Positions 26,365 to 35,221 of a DNA stretch of 64,000 bases are shown piece after piece. Origin of the DNA: Candidatus Krumholzibacteriota bacterium (lineage in GTDB: Bacteria > Krumholzibacteriota > Krumholzibacteriia > Krumholzibacteriales > WJIX01). Where the stretch lies: positions 310,001 to 374,000 of the forward strand of contig JAXHNR010000001.1 in NCBI GenBank assembly GCA_034520215.1, read 5' to 3'. The stretch's first letter is position 1. Each line of letters opens with the position of its first letter. The notes beneath the pieces are model-generated. The model saw only the letters and a list, made by a program, of their open reading frames with translations. It was not told the origin of the DNA and did no database searches. The position numbers and the translations under genes are program-made.

Positions 26365-27765
26365 TTAAAAATTCATTCCGACATCAAGGTATAATTTGCC
26401 CGCGGATTCAATTTTCCACATGCAGCCGATTCTCATAATACCTCTTCCGGGAGCTATAAGATTCACGCCGCAGCCAAAACCGCTGTGCAGGATATCCTTG
26501 GTTATAGAGTCGTCGTTATACCAGCACATGCCGGTGTCGGCAAATATGTTAAAATCCACGGGAAGAATTACATTTTTCGCCTCTGAAAGGTTTGCAAAAT
26601 TTAAGGGGAATCTTATTTCATATCTTGTAAGAAAGCTGTTTTCACCTCTAAAAGCCCCAAATTCATATCCTCTTATCGATGTTTCACCGCCGAGATGTTC
26701 CAGTAAGATAAGCGGCAGTCTGCTGCTGGAGATAACACTCCGGGTATGTAGAAAGAAAACAGGTCTTTTTATTCTGAAGAAAAGACTGCCCCTGAAAAAA
26801 TACTTATGACTCTTGATTCCGCTGTTTTTATTGAATAAACCCCATTCTTTTCGTGAGAGGCGCAGTCTTAACCCCGATGTCGGGTAAATCGCGTTGTTAA
26901 GTTCGCCTGCCCGCAAGGAAATCTCTAAGGTTGAAAAGAGTCCTTCGTGTGATTGAGTGTATAGCTTCTCAGCGCTGTTTTGTTTCAGCACGGGGCCTTC
27001 TCCAAACATCCTGTCTATACCCGGCGATATATTAATGGAAAACAGATCGCTGAAGTGAAAACAGACTGTGACAGCTGATTCAAGGCGTTTTATTCTGTCG
27101 TTAAGCATATCTTGCTCAAATTCCGGGTAGGGATATTTGTAATCTTTGAATTTGACATTGAAGCTAAGCCCAAGGGGGGATATATCTTTTTGCCTGGGTT
27201 TACGCCATTCGGCGTCAAGTATCGCGGCCCCCCTGACAAGAAATGAAATATTAAGTTTTTCATTCCTATTCCGGAAATTTCTCTCTGAAAACATAAGGCC
27301 TACCGACAGTTTGTCGGAATATTTCCTGCTGCCGGCAGGATAAATACTGAATGTCCTGTCCTTTTCCAAGCTTAATGTCAGAGAGAGACTGCTTTCTTTA
27401 TGATTATATCTCCTTTTCAGATAGGCATTTTTTACGCTTGAGAGATTTATCAGTTTTTCAATGCCTTCTTCGCATCTTTTCTCAGTGAAAAAATCACCTT
27501 TTCCCATACCGAACAAAGTTAGTACGAGTTTGTTGTCCAGGCCGGCGTTACCTTTGATTCGAATATCTGAAATTCTATAATTCTTCTTTGATTGTTCTTC
27601 TTCGCCGGCGCTTGAGCTGCCGCGTAATTCTCTTTCAGCGCTTCCTGGTTTATCTGAATTTGACGTTGGATTCAGGTCAGCGTCCGCGACGGCTGATTTG
27701 TCTGAGGCGGCAATCAGCAGCAGCGCGCAAAATAACTTTAATGATCTGATTTGAATTTTTTTCAT
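26365..27765 (-). CDS. Outer-membrane protein, POTRA plus D15/BamA-type barrel
   Basis: Protein of 466 residues: a signal peptide (about 1-27), a short low-complexity linker, one POTRA-like domain (about 60-130: ISDIRIKGNAGLDNKLVLTLFGM), then a beta-barrel of the bacterial surface antigen superfamily. The barrel carries GGETSIRGYEFG near residue 370, matching the lid-lock motif (VRGF-like) of BamA/TamA/FhaC proteins, and ends with the aromatic residue F typical for barrel insertion. It is shorter than BamA, which has five POTRAs, so it is likely a relative of unknown substrate (TamA-like or patatin-barrel-like). It is in tandem with the small membrane protein. Confidence 0.85.
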   Translation of the reverse strand: MKKIQIRSLKLFCALLLIAASDKSAVADADLNPTSNSDKPGSAERELRGSSSAGEEEQSKKNYRISDIRIKGNAGLDNKLVLTLFGMGKGDFFTEKRCEEGIEKLINLSSVKNAYLKRRYNHKESSLSLTLSLEKDRTFSIYPAGSRKYSDKLSVGLMFSERNFRNRNEKLNISFLVRGAAILDAEWRKPRQKDISPLGLSFNVKFKDYKYPYPEFEQDMLNDRIKRLESAVTVCFHFSDLFSINISPGIDRMFGEGPVLKQNSAEKLYTQSHEGLFSTLEISLRAGELNNAIYPTSGLRLRLSRKEWGLFNKNSGIKSHKYFFRGSLFFRIKRPVFFLHTRSVISSSRLPLILLEHLGGETSIRGYEFGAFRGENSFLTRYEIRFPLNFANLSEAKNVILPVDFNIFADTGMCWYNDDSITKDILHSGFGCGVNLIAPGRGIMRIGCMWKIESAGKLYLDVGMNF

Positions 27766-27848
27766 CTATGGTCTTCCTTCTTGATTCATCAATTCTTTAG
27801 AGCTTAGGTATCTATTCTTGTAAGGTCAAATAGTAATTAAACTGAAGC
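27766..27848. other. Intergenic part upstream of the D15 gene
   Basis: Spacer between divergently oriented genes. The ribosome site and promoter of the leftward D15 gene must lie here; no recognisable hexamers were assigned. Confidence 0.35.
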
Positions 27849-27966
27849 TCCCCAAATTTTATTACCTATAAGGTAGTCGATGATTTGTAATAATATGCGG
27901 CCGATTGATATTTTCAAAATCGTTGTCGGTTTCCCCGCCGGCCGAGAAAATCGCCGTTCCTACCCA
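27849..27966. repeat. Structured interspersed repeat, truncated copy
   Basis: Carries the left outer flank (from about 27849, closely matching the reverse complement of 51728-51785, including ACCTATAAGGTAGTCGATGA), the inner terminal repeat (GCGGCCGATTGATATTTTCA, 27897-27916) and a degenerate hairpin A (CGGTTTCC with GAAAATCG around a CCGCCGGCC-type loop). Hairpin B and the opposite terminal repeat are absent. This copy shows that the flank, and not just the palindromic core, belongs to the family. Confidence 0.7.
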
Positions 27967-28242
27967 TTTGTGATAATATCTAACTGAATATCTTAGAGTC
28001 AGTCAGCGGGTTCTATGAATGAGCCTCTAGTAAGCCTCTGTCTGTTTAAAGGTTAAGAAAACTTCAAATATAAATTTGTTGTAACGGCGAGGGTAGTTAG
28101 TTAATATTCTCCAGGATAAAAGATAGTAGAATTTCATGTTTATAATAGTTTATATTTCTGTTCTTTAACCGGGTTTAATGAAGGTTCCGGGCCCGAAAGC
28201 AGAATCTGCCGTAATTAGTCAGGTGTAGAAGGTGGTAAACAG
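27967..28242. other. Intergenic stretch before the AlaX-like gene
   Basis: Non-coding AT-rich sequence after the truncated repeat. No frame, promoter pair or hairpin is convincing here. It should contain the promoter of the rightward gene run starting at 28243. Confidence 0.4.
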
Positions 28243-29481
28243 ATGGATTCATGGGAGAGGGCGTATCTTAGCGATCAGTATAGAATGAATTTTACGTCGC
28301 GTGTTCGTCTTGTCGAAGAGGCCGATAAATCAAATAGCAGGGTATATCTTGAGAAAACTTATTTTTATCCTGTCTCGGGCGGTCAGCCTGATGACAGGGG
28401 CTCTCTCGGCGGCAATTCTGTGCTGGCTGTAAATGAGGATTCAAAGGGAGTGTCACACCTGATCGAGGGCAGGTTGAAAGAGGGTGAGGATGTTGAAGGT
28501 GTAATAGAAAAGGAACGAAGGTATGATCATATGAGACAGCATTCGGGGCAGCACCTTCTTTCAAGGGTATTTTTAGACATTCTCGATCTTGAAACTGTCG
28601 GATTTCATATTGGAGAGTCGGCGTCTACTATAGACCTTGACGGCAAAATGCCGTCCGCGGAAAACTTTAAGACCATCGAGCTTGAAGTAAATAAACTGAT
28701 AATGAAAAATATAGCGATTTCTGTAAATACTGTCTCACCCGGGGAATATAACAGATTGCGCGCTGATAGTAATTCCAAGTGTCCTTCGTGCTCGAAGATT
28801 TCCGAGAAAACTGAGGATATCAGGTTGGTAGAAATCGAGGGAGTCGATGTGAACCCCTGCTGCGGAACTCATGTTGCTAATACCGGTGAAATCGGTATTA
28901 TAAAGATAACAGGCATTAAGAGGGTCAATAAGAACAGCAGAATTGAGTTTCTCTGCGGTATGAGAGGTATGCGGGATTATATTGAAAAAGATTTACTGCT
29001 GAACTCAATAGCGCTCTCTTTTAGTACCGGGTGGAAAGAAGTGGGTAATATTGCGTGTAAACTTTCAGATGAAAATGCTAAGTTACGGGTCGAGAATAAG
29101 ACGTTAAATGATAAATTGAATGATTACAGAGCCAGGCAGCTTGCCGTTCCAGATAGTTCGGTTGGCGGATTCTCCATTGTGAAGAAGATAGTCGAGGATG
29201 CTGAGGTTTCGGATTTGAGGAATCTAGCCGGAGAAATAAGGAAAAACAATGATATTATAATTCTTCTCGGCAGCCTGAAACCAAAGCCGGCGATTGTGTT
29301 TGCCTGCTCTGAGGGTGTTCCTCTTTCTATGGGAAGTGTTTTAAAAGAATCCGCTTCTGTTATGGGAGCTGGCGGAGGCGGGGGTGAAGATTTTGCTCAG
29401 GGGGGAGGAGGAAACGGTGATTTGCTGCGCGGCGCGCTCGATAAAGCTGAGGAATTAGTAAGAAAGGGATTGGGGCAATGA
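28243..29481 (+). CDS. AlaX-like tRNA-editing protein with DHHA1 domain
   Basis: Free-standing relative of the editing and C-terminal parts of alanyl-tRNA synthetase, 412 residues. The zinc site that hydrolyses misacylated (usually Ser- or Gly-) tRNA-Ala is visible as HSGQH (100-104) and CCGTH (206-210). The final third, with the glycine-rich GAGGGGGEDFAQGGGG, is a DHHA1 domain, as in long AlaX proteins. No aminoacylation domain is present. ATG 28243 follows a GAAGG site. Its stop overlaps the pcm start by four bases (ATGA), so the two are translationally coupled. Confidence 0.92.
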   Translation: MDSWERAYLSDQYRMNFTSRVRLVEEADKSNSRVYLEKTYFYPVSGGQPDDRGSLGGNSVLAVNEDSKGVSHLIEGRLKEGEDVEGVIEKERRYDHMRQHSGQHLLSRVFLDILDLETVGFHIGESASTIDLDGKMPSAENFKTIELEVNKLIMKNIAISVNTVSPGEYNRLRADSNSKCPSCSKISEKTEDIRLVEIEGVDVNPCCGTHVANTGEIGIIKITGIKRVNKNSRIEFLCGMRGMRDYIEKDLLLNSIALSFSTGWKEVGNIACKLSDENAKLRVENKTLNDKLNDYRARQLAVPDSSVGGFSIVKKIVEDAEVSDLRNLAGEIRKNNDIIILLGSLKPKPAIVFACSEGVPLSMGSVLKESASVMGAGGGGGEDFAQGGGGNGDLLRGALDKAEELVRKGLGQ

Positions 29482-30131
29482 CAGGGACAAATGACAGCAA
29501 CAGAGCTAAAAGAGAAGAAATGGTTGATTCGCAAATTGCCGCTCGAGGTATTGAAGACCCCGGAGTATTAGACGCTATGAGAACTGTGCCGAGGGAGCTT
29601 TTTGTGAAGGGAGAACATTCTGATAATGCTTATTTTGATACTCCCCTTCCGATAGGTCGCGGACAAACTATTTCGCAACCCTATATTGTTGCCTACATGA
29701 CGGAAAGACTCGAGATCAAAAGCGATGACAGGGTGTTGGAGATAGGAACTGGAAGCGGCTATCAAACGGCGATACTCGCTCATCTTGCCGAGCATGTTTA
29801 TACTGTTGAAATAGTCTCTGACCTGGCGCGAAGAGCGAGAGAAAACCTCGAAAAGGGCGGATATACAAATATAAGTTACAGGATCGGTGACGGTTCTTTA
29901 GGATGGGAAGAGGAAGCGCCGTTCGATGCCGTTATAATAACAGCGGCTCCTGTGAAGATACCGGAGAAGATAATAGAACAGATAGGTCCGGGAGGACGGA
30001 TTGTCGCGCCGGTTGGAGCATTCTCACAGAAATTATACAGAATAACCAGAAAGCACGAAGACCTGGTTGAAGAGGAACTTATAGGTGTAAGGTTTGTACC
30101 TATGACTGGTGGAAGGGATTCTGACTCTTAA
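29478..30131 (+). CDS. pcm: Protein-L-isoaspartate O-methyltransferase
   Basis: SAM-dependent repair enzyme that methylates isoaspartyl residues in aged proteins. The 217 residues are the usual size. Diagnostic segments are VPRELFV, the YFDTPLPIGRGQTISQP stretch and the SAM-binding loop VLEIGTGSGYQTA, followed by VYTVEI. Four-base overlap with the AlaX-like gene upstream and 19 bases to the phosphatase gene downstream place it in an operon. Confidence 0.96.
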   Translation: MTGTNDSNRAKREEMVDSQIAARGIEDPGVLDAMRTVPRELFVKGEHSDNAYFDTPLPIGRGQTISQPYIVAYMTERLEIKSDDRVLEIGTGSGYQTAILAHLAEHVYTVEIVSDLARRARENLEKGGYTNISYRIGDGSLGWEEEAPFDAVIITAAPVKIPEKIIEQIGPGGRIVAPVGAFSQKLYRITRKHEDLVEEELIGVRFVPMTGGRDSDS

Positions 30132-30150
30132 AAGGGAGAGGTGAAGTTAT

Positions 30151-31332
30151 ATGCCTGACGGGCAGTTGAAACCAAAAGAATTTTATAGGAAACTGGATTC
30201 TCTTATTGTCAGAATAAAGAAAAGGGTTGGAACAGAAGACGCTCTTGCCCTTGTACTGGAGGAATTAGTTGAAGAAGTAGGCTCTGAACTTAAGATTAAA
30301 AGTGGGTGTATTTATAAGCTCAGAATGGGTTATTTCCGCAGAATTGGCGGCGCTCTCGGTGACGAGACAGATTCATGGCCTGAACCTATCAGCAGATATG
30401 AACCCTTTTTACAGTTTGTCAGCAGGCATAAAAGCTATATCTTTTTTGATTCGGAAATCCCTCCGTGGGGTAACAACAGTGTCGCCGCGTTCATAGGCGA
30501 GGACGATCAATATCTCATCATATTCCGTTTGAACGAGGGTTGGGAACGTGAGACTCTTCAGTTTTCCATAAATGTTATTCAGAATATTCTTAACTTCAGC
30601 CGATCAACGAGTCGTTTTACGGCAGACTTGCAGGAGGCGTATGAAATTCAAAGAAGTCTCCTGCCCCGTTTTAAGGTCGATTTCGCCGGGTATGACGCGG
30701 CTGCCCGTTCAATACCCGCTGAGCGTGTGGGGGGTGATTATTACGATTACGGAAAACTCGACGAAGATGTGTTGTCATTTTCAATTGGCGACGCCAGCGG
30801 ACACGGTTTGCCGGCGGCCCTGCTGGTAAGGGATATAGTAACGGGCTTAAGGATGGGGATTGAAAAGGATATGAAAATATCGGAAGTTGTAAGGAAACTG
30901 AACCGGGTAATAGGACAAAGTCGTCTATCAACCCGATTTGTCTCCATATTTTTATCTGAATTGGAGGAAAACGGGACTCTGGTCTATGTGAATGCCGGGC
31001 ACCCGCCACCTGTATTGATTAAGGAATCAGCTGAAGAAAGACTTACCAGAGGCGGGAGTATTTTAGGTCCCATGGAAAATGCCACTTTCGAAAGGGGTTT
31101 TGCCTTTATGGATTCCGGTGATATTCTTGTAATGTTCTCTGACGGCATATTGGAGAGTATGAATTCGAAGGGCGAGATGTTCGGCGAAGAACGGGTAATA
31201 AAGTATGTCCGTGAAAATGAAAACAAACCGTCCGAAGTCATTGTCGACGGTATGTTCAATTATATTTATGAATTCAGGAATGAAGATAAACTTCTCGATG
31301 ACGCGACGCTGTTTATAATAAAAAAACGCTGA
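30151..31332 (+). CDS. PP2C-type (SpoIIE/RsbU) serine phosphatase with N-terminal sensor region
   Basis: Protein of 393 residues. The C-terminal 200 form a PP2C/SpoIIE phosphatase domain with the metal-binding acidic motifs ERVGGDYYDY, IGDASGHG and FSDGILE, all intact. The N-terminal 160 residues look like a GAF-type sensor (weak match). Such enzymes dephosphorylate STAS proteins in partner-switching systems; two STAS genes are at 13096 and 13466, about 17 kb away. It has a strong ribosome site (GGGAGAGG) and lies 19 bases after pcm. Confidence 0.92.
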   Translation: MPDGQLKPKEFYRKLDSLIVRIKKRVGTEDALALVLEELVEEVGSELKIKSGCIYKLRMGYFRRIGGALGDETDSWPEPISRYEPFLQFVSRHKSYIFFDSEIPPWGNNSVAAFIGEDDQYLIIFRLNEGWERETLQFSINVIQNILNFSRSTSRFTADLQEAYEIQRSLLPRFKVDFAGYDAAARSIPAERVGGDYYDYGKLDEDVLSFSIGDASGHGLPAALLVRDIVTGLRMGIEKDMKISEVVRKLNRVIGQSRLSTRFVSIFLSELEENGTLVYVNAGHPPPVLIKESAEERLTRGGSILGPMENATFERGFAFMDSGDILVMFSDGILESMNSKGEMFGEERVIKYVRENENKPSEVIVDGMFNYIYEFRNEDKLLDDATLFIIKKR

Positions 31333-31456
31333 TACTTGTGGTTTTTAATTACAGAACAATTCGTTTAAATTGCCGGGAAATCTAAAATGGATTCCTGCTT
31401 TAATAATATGTATATTAGTTAAGATCGTTCTATTGGATTTTAGGGAGAGGATTTTT

Positions 31457-32767
31457 ATGTTTCTATCGAAAAAGGTTATAATCTGCGTTCTCTTTGTTAT
31501 TCTGGCGATTTCCCTCGGGTGCGGCGGAAGTGATTCAACAAAGGAGAGAGATGTTTCATTTGGTGTAAATTTAATTAAGAATCCTTCTTTCGAAGAATGG
31601 ACTGATTCTGTTCCCGATGGATGGAAAGCAAGAATGATTGGAGAAATAAGTTCAAAAGATGGAACTGCTAATCGCGTCAAGAAATCCTCTGTTAGTAAGA
31701 GTGGTAATTATTCTTGCTATATTTGGGGGCATGATACTACCAATAAATGGATCGGGTTAGTTCAGCTTATCCCGGTGATCGAGGGACATGATTTAATACT
31801 GTCATCTGATATTAAAACCGAGAGCCTTAGAAAAAAGACAGGCCATAACGCTTATTCTAATGTTTTCGCCCGTTTTCTAGACCAAGACGGAAACAGGGTT
31901 ACCGAGCGTAAAAGATTTACCGACGCTGTTCTCAGTAGATTCGCGGGGACAAAAGATTGGTTTCGTGATAAGAAGAAAGTTACTGTCCCGCCTGGTTCAC
32001 ACTTTGCTGAAGTAGGGGTTTTATCAACTATGTCGGGAGTTATTTACTTCGATAATGTAGAAGCGGTTCTGAGGGAAGAAATCCCATGGAAGACAAAAGA
32101 TACAAAGTATATTACATTTTATCATCTTCCGGGACACCCTTTTCCGGAAGGTGCTGTCGAGAAAGAAACTGACGCGATTGAAGACTATGCGAAGAGGATA
32201 GATCTGGGAGAGATTGATGGTAAAATCCATTATTATTATTATCCCAATGAGGAAGAATTTAAGCGTATAAATGTAGTTGATAATTATTTTCAAGGGGTAA
32301 AATGGGAAAGAAAAGAAATACATACAATGAAAGAGAATGAAGATCTTGTTGTAACTCATATGCTTCTTTACGATTTAGGATTTCCTCCGCTTGGGCTGGC
32401 GAAAGGTCTTGTTTTTTATCTTCGTTCGTTCAAACACGGCTGGAATCCCCACAAAGAAGCCAAAGAAGATTTAATCAAGAAAAAGATAGAGCCTTTGCAT
32501 AAAACAATCCCGGAAACGAAGCTTAAAAATTCTGATTTATCTACAACAATTCCAGCCTGGACCTCATTCTGTACTTATCTGATGAACCAATACGGAACCG
32601 AAAAGTTTGTGGAATTTTACAGGGAAGCTGATGGAATAAATGACGAGGCATCTTTTAGCGAGCTGTTTAAGAAAACCTACAAAAGAGATTTTAAAAAAGT
32701 TGATATGGATTGGCGGCTCTGGATAATGCGGTATAAGCCCAAAGGTGAAAGTGTTCCGATGCCATGA
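31457..32767 (+). CDS. Lipoprotein with carbohydrate-binding-like and degenerate peptidase MA-like domains
   Basis: Lipoprotein of 436 residues from ATG 31457, with lipobox LAISLGC ahead of the acylated cysteine near residue 22. An N-terminal beta-sandwich (from NLIKNPSFEEW, typical of CBM-like domains) is followed by a C-terminal half that resembles gluzincin peptidases of the MA type: THMLLYDLG occupies the place of HExxH, followed by LAKGLVFYL like the usual WxxEGLAxYL, and the FSELFKKTYKRDFKK...WRLWI tail. The zinc-binding HExxH is missing, so it is probably non-catalytic. The upstream in-frame TTG 31370 has no ribosome site. Its stop overlaps the Nudix gene by four bases. Confidence 0.75.
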   Translation: MFLSKKVIICVLFVILAISLGCGGSDSTKERDVSFGVNLIKNPSFEEWTDSVPDGWKARMIGEISSKDGTANRVKKSSVSKSGNYSCYIWGHDTTNKWIGLVQLIPVIEGHDLILSSDIKTESLRKKTGHNAYSNVFARFLDQDGNRVTERKRFTDAVLSRFAGTKDWFRDKKKVTVPPGSHFAEVGVLSTMSGVIYFDNVEAVLREEIPWKTKDTKYITFYHLPGHPFPEGAVEKETDAIEDYAKRIDLGEIDGKIHYYYYPNEEEFKRINVVDNYFQGVKWERKEIHTMKENEDLVVTHMLLYDLGFPPLGLAKGLVFYLRSFKHGWNPHKEAKEDLIKKKIEPLHKTIPETKLKNSDLSTTIPAWTSFCTYLMNQYGTEKFVEFYREADGINDEASFSELFKKTYKRDFKKVDMDWRLWIMRYKPKGESVPMP

Positions 32768-33285
32768 ATTATATTTATAAGTATTGCCCGGTGTGTAAAG
32801 AGAAATTGGTTGAGAAAATAGAGGGCGGTTATCCGAGACTCAAATGCTCATCTTGCGGGTTTGTTCATTATCGCAATCCCGCGCCCACCGCGGGTGTTCT
32901 TGTAATAGAAAATGGTTCCGTGTTATTGGTAAAAAGACGTTATGAACCGTATCGCGGACTCTGGGTAATGCCCTCGGGGTACATAGAATATGAAGAAAGC
33001 GCCGCTGAAACAGCGGTCAGAGAGGTTGAGGAAGAAGCCGGAGTTTGCGTCGATCTTACTTCAATTCATGCTGTTGAATCCTGTTTTGACGATCCCAGAG
33101 GGAACACCCTGATGATTTTGTACAGGGGCCGGATTACCGGCGGCAGTCTTGAGGCGGGGGATGACGCCGATGATGTTGCATTTTTCCCCATCAACGACCT
33201 TCCCGGCATTGCGTTTGACGTTCAAAAGCGCATTCTTGGAAACTTGAAAGAAGAGTATATATCAGACGCTGACCGAGATGATTGA
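32764..33285 (+). CDS. Nudix hydrolase with N-terminal zinc ribbon
   Basis: Nucleoside-diphosphate-X hydrolase of 173 residues. A zinc ribbon (C8, C11, C28, C31) precedes the Nudix fold, as in NudC-like and some ADP-ribose pyrophosphatases. The Nudix box spans G72 to V94 with the REVEEEAG core intact. Substrate not resolvable; NADH, ADP-ribose or related dinucleotides are candidates for this architecture. It shares an ATGA overlap with the preceding lipoprotein gene. Confidence 0.92.
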   Translation: MNYIYKYCPVCKEKLVEKIEGGYPRLKCSSCGFVHYRNPAPTAGVLVIENGSVLLVKRRYEPYRGLWVMPSGYIEYEESAAETAVREVEEEAGVCVDLTSIHAVESCFDDPRGNTLMILYRGRITGGSLEAGDDADDVAFFPINDLPGIAFDVQKRILGNLKEEYISDADRDD

Positions 33286-33355
33286 TCACCGCGGCAATAA
33301 CCGGTTGTACTTATTATTCGGATTTATCTCCGATGAAATATGGAAAGGTAAAGAA

Positions 33356-34996
33356 ATGAGAAGAATATCCTGTTCAGTCTTTGTTGTTTCTTTGGCTATT
33401 ATTATATTTTCAGCTCCTGCCCCGGCATGTACTAATTTGATAGTAACTCCCTCCGCCTCGGATGACGGCTCGGTCATGATTACATACACGTGTGACGGAG
33501 AATTTATTCCACATTTGAGGCACATTCCGGCCGCGGATCACAAAAGTGATGAATATATAGAAATCAAGGATTGGCACGGTAATATAGAAGGCAGGATTAA
33601 ACAGGTTCCTCACACCTTCGCGGTTACGAATCTTATAAATGAACGTCAGGTTGTTATAGGCGAAACTACCTTTACCGGTCGAAAGGAACTTAGAAATGAA
33701 GACGCTCTGCTTCATTACTGGCAGCTTATGAGACTGGCCCTTCAGAGAGCCGCGACGGCCCGTGAAGCGGTTGAGGTTATTGCCGACCTTGTCAGTGAAT
33801 ATGGATATTCAAGTACGGGTGAATCTTTCTCGATAGGTGATAAGAATGAAGCGTGGCTTATGGAGATAATAGGCACGGGGCCCGGCGGCGAGGGAGCGGT
33901 ATGGGTGGCCAGGCGAGTGCCTGACGGCTATATATGCGCTCACGCCAATAAATCGAGAATCGGAGAGTTTCCCCTCGATGACCCACAGAACTGTCTTTAT
34001 TCAGATAATGTTATAGACTTCGCGGTCAATAAAGGTTACTACAACCCCGAGTCCGGAAAACCCTTTAACTTCAGCAAAGCGTATTGCCCGGCCACGCCTC
34101 AGAAACTACGATATACGGCGACCCGCGTCTGGAGTATTTTCCGCAGATGCGCCCCTTCTAAGAAATGGCCGGCAGATTATCACAGAGGAGAGAGGGGAGT
34201 AAAGCCGTATCCGTTGTGGATAAAGCCGGATAAGAAGCTCAGCCTGGAAGATGTTATTGATATTATGAGAGATCATTATGAAGGAACAGAGTATGATATG
34301 ACAAAGGGAGTTGACGCCGGGCCGTTTGGGACACCAAACAGATGGAGGCCCATTACCTGGAAAATAGACGGGACCGACTACACGTGGGAGAGGCCGATTT
34401 CAACTCAGCAGACAGGATTTTCCTTTGTTTCTCAGTCACGCTCATTCCTTCCCGATCCTATCGGGGGACTCCTCTGGTATGGAGTAGATGATACTTATTT
34501 TACATGTTATATTCCTCTCTACTGCGGCGTTAATGATGTTCCGAAGAGTTACTCAAGGGGCAGAATCAGTGAGTTCTCCGAAGATTCTGCCTGGTGGGTT
34601 TTTAACTTTGTGGCAAACATTTCCAATCTCAGATATTCTCAGATGAGAAAGGATATCCAGGCTGTACAGAAAGAACTGGAAGGAAAACTCATTTCTCTTC
34701 AGCCGGCGGTTGAAATGACGGCGGAGAAGATTCTCGAAGAGGACATGGAACTTTTAACTGCTTACCTTACCGATTACTCTAATACTCACGCGGAGATGGT
34801 GGTTGAACGCTACAGGGAGCTTGGGAAATACCTGATACGTAAATATAATGACGGATATACGCAAACCAGAAAGGGAAGACCCAAAGAGACAGGATATCCC
34901 GAAAGCTGGCTGAGAGATGTTTTAAAGCAGCGGCCGGATCAATTTAAACTGAAAACCCGGGGTGAAGATTCTGTAGAGACCCAGATGCCGTATTGA
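33356..34996 (+). CDS. Secreted C69-family dipeptidase
   Basis: Ntn-type peptidase of family C69/U34, 546 residues. The signal peptide (about 1-24, ending in APA) is followed directly by C25 in ACTNLIVTPSAS, the expected N-terminal nucleophile that becomes exposed after processing. The family motifs GETTF and NEAWLMEIIG are present. It is predicted periplasmic. The long frame reaches back to 33278, overlapping the Nudix gene, but ATG 33356 has GGAAAGG about 7 bases before it and begins a proper signal peptide. It probably completes the operon that starts at 28243. Confidence 0.93.
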   Translation: MRRISCSVFVVSLAIIIFSAPAPACTNLIVTPSASDDGSVMITYTCDGEFIPHLRHIPAADHKSDEYIEIKDWHGNIEGRIKQVPHTFAVTNLINERQVVIGETTFTGRKELRNEDALLHYWQLMRLALQRAATAREAVEVIADLVSEYGYSSTGESFSIGDKNEAWLMEIIGTGPGGEGAVWVARRVPDGYICAHANKSRIGEFPLDDPQNCLYSDNVIDFAVNKGYYNPESGKPFNFSKAYCPATPQKLRYTATRVWSIFRRCAPSKKWPADYHRGERGVKPYPLWIKPDKKLSLEDVIDIMRDHYEGTEYDMTKGVDAGPFGTPNRWRPITWKIDGTDYTWERPISTQQTGFSFVSQSRSFLPDPIGGLLWYGVDDTYFTCYIPLYCGVNDVPKSYSRGRISEFSEDSAWWVFNFVANISNLRYSQMRKDIQAVQKELEGKLISLQPAVEMTAEKILEEDMELLTAYLTDYSNTHAEMVVERYRELGKYLIRKYNDGYTQTRKGRPKETGYPESWLRDVLKQRPDQFKLKTRGEDSVETQMPY

Positions 34997-35221
34997 CCGC
35001 CCCCGGGTGTTTTAACTCTTCCCGATAAGAAAACAGAGGATTCTCCCTTTAAAACACTGGTAAGGGGAGCCGATACTTTCAGGGAGATGCCCCCCCATGA
35101 GGCTCGATACTCAGATAAACCGGCTGGATAATAAAGAACAAAAAGCCCTTTACAGGAAACGATATAAAAATAACAAACATCCCCTTATTCTATAAAAGCG
35201 GTTACTTCCCGGATTTGCTTA

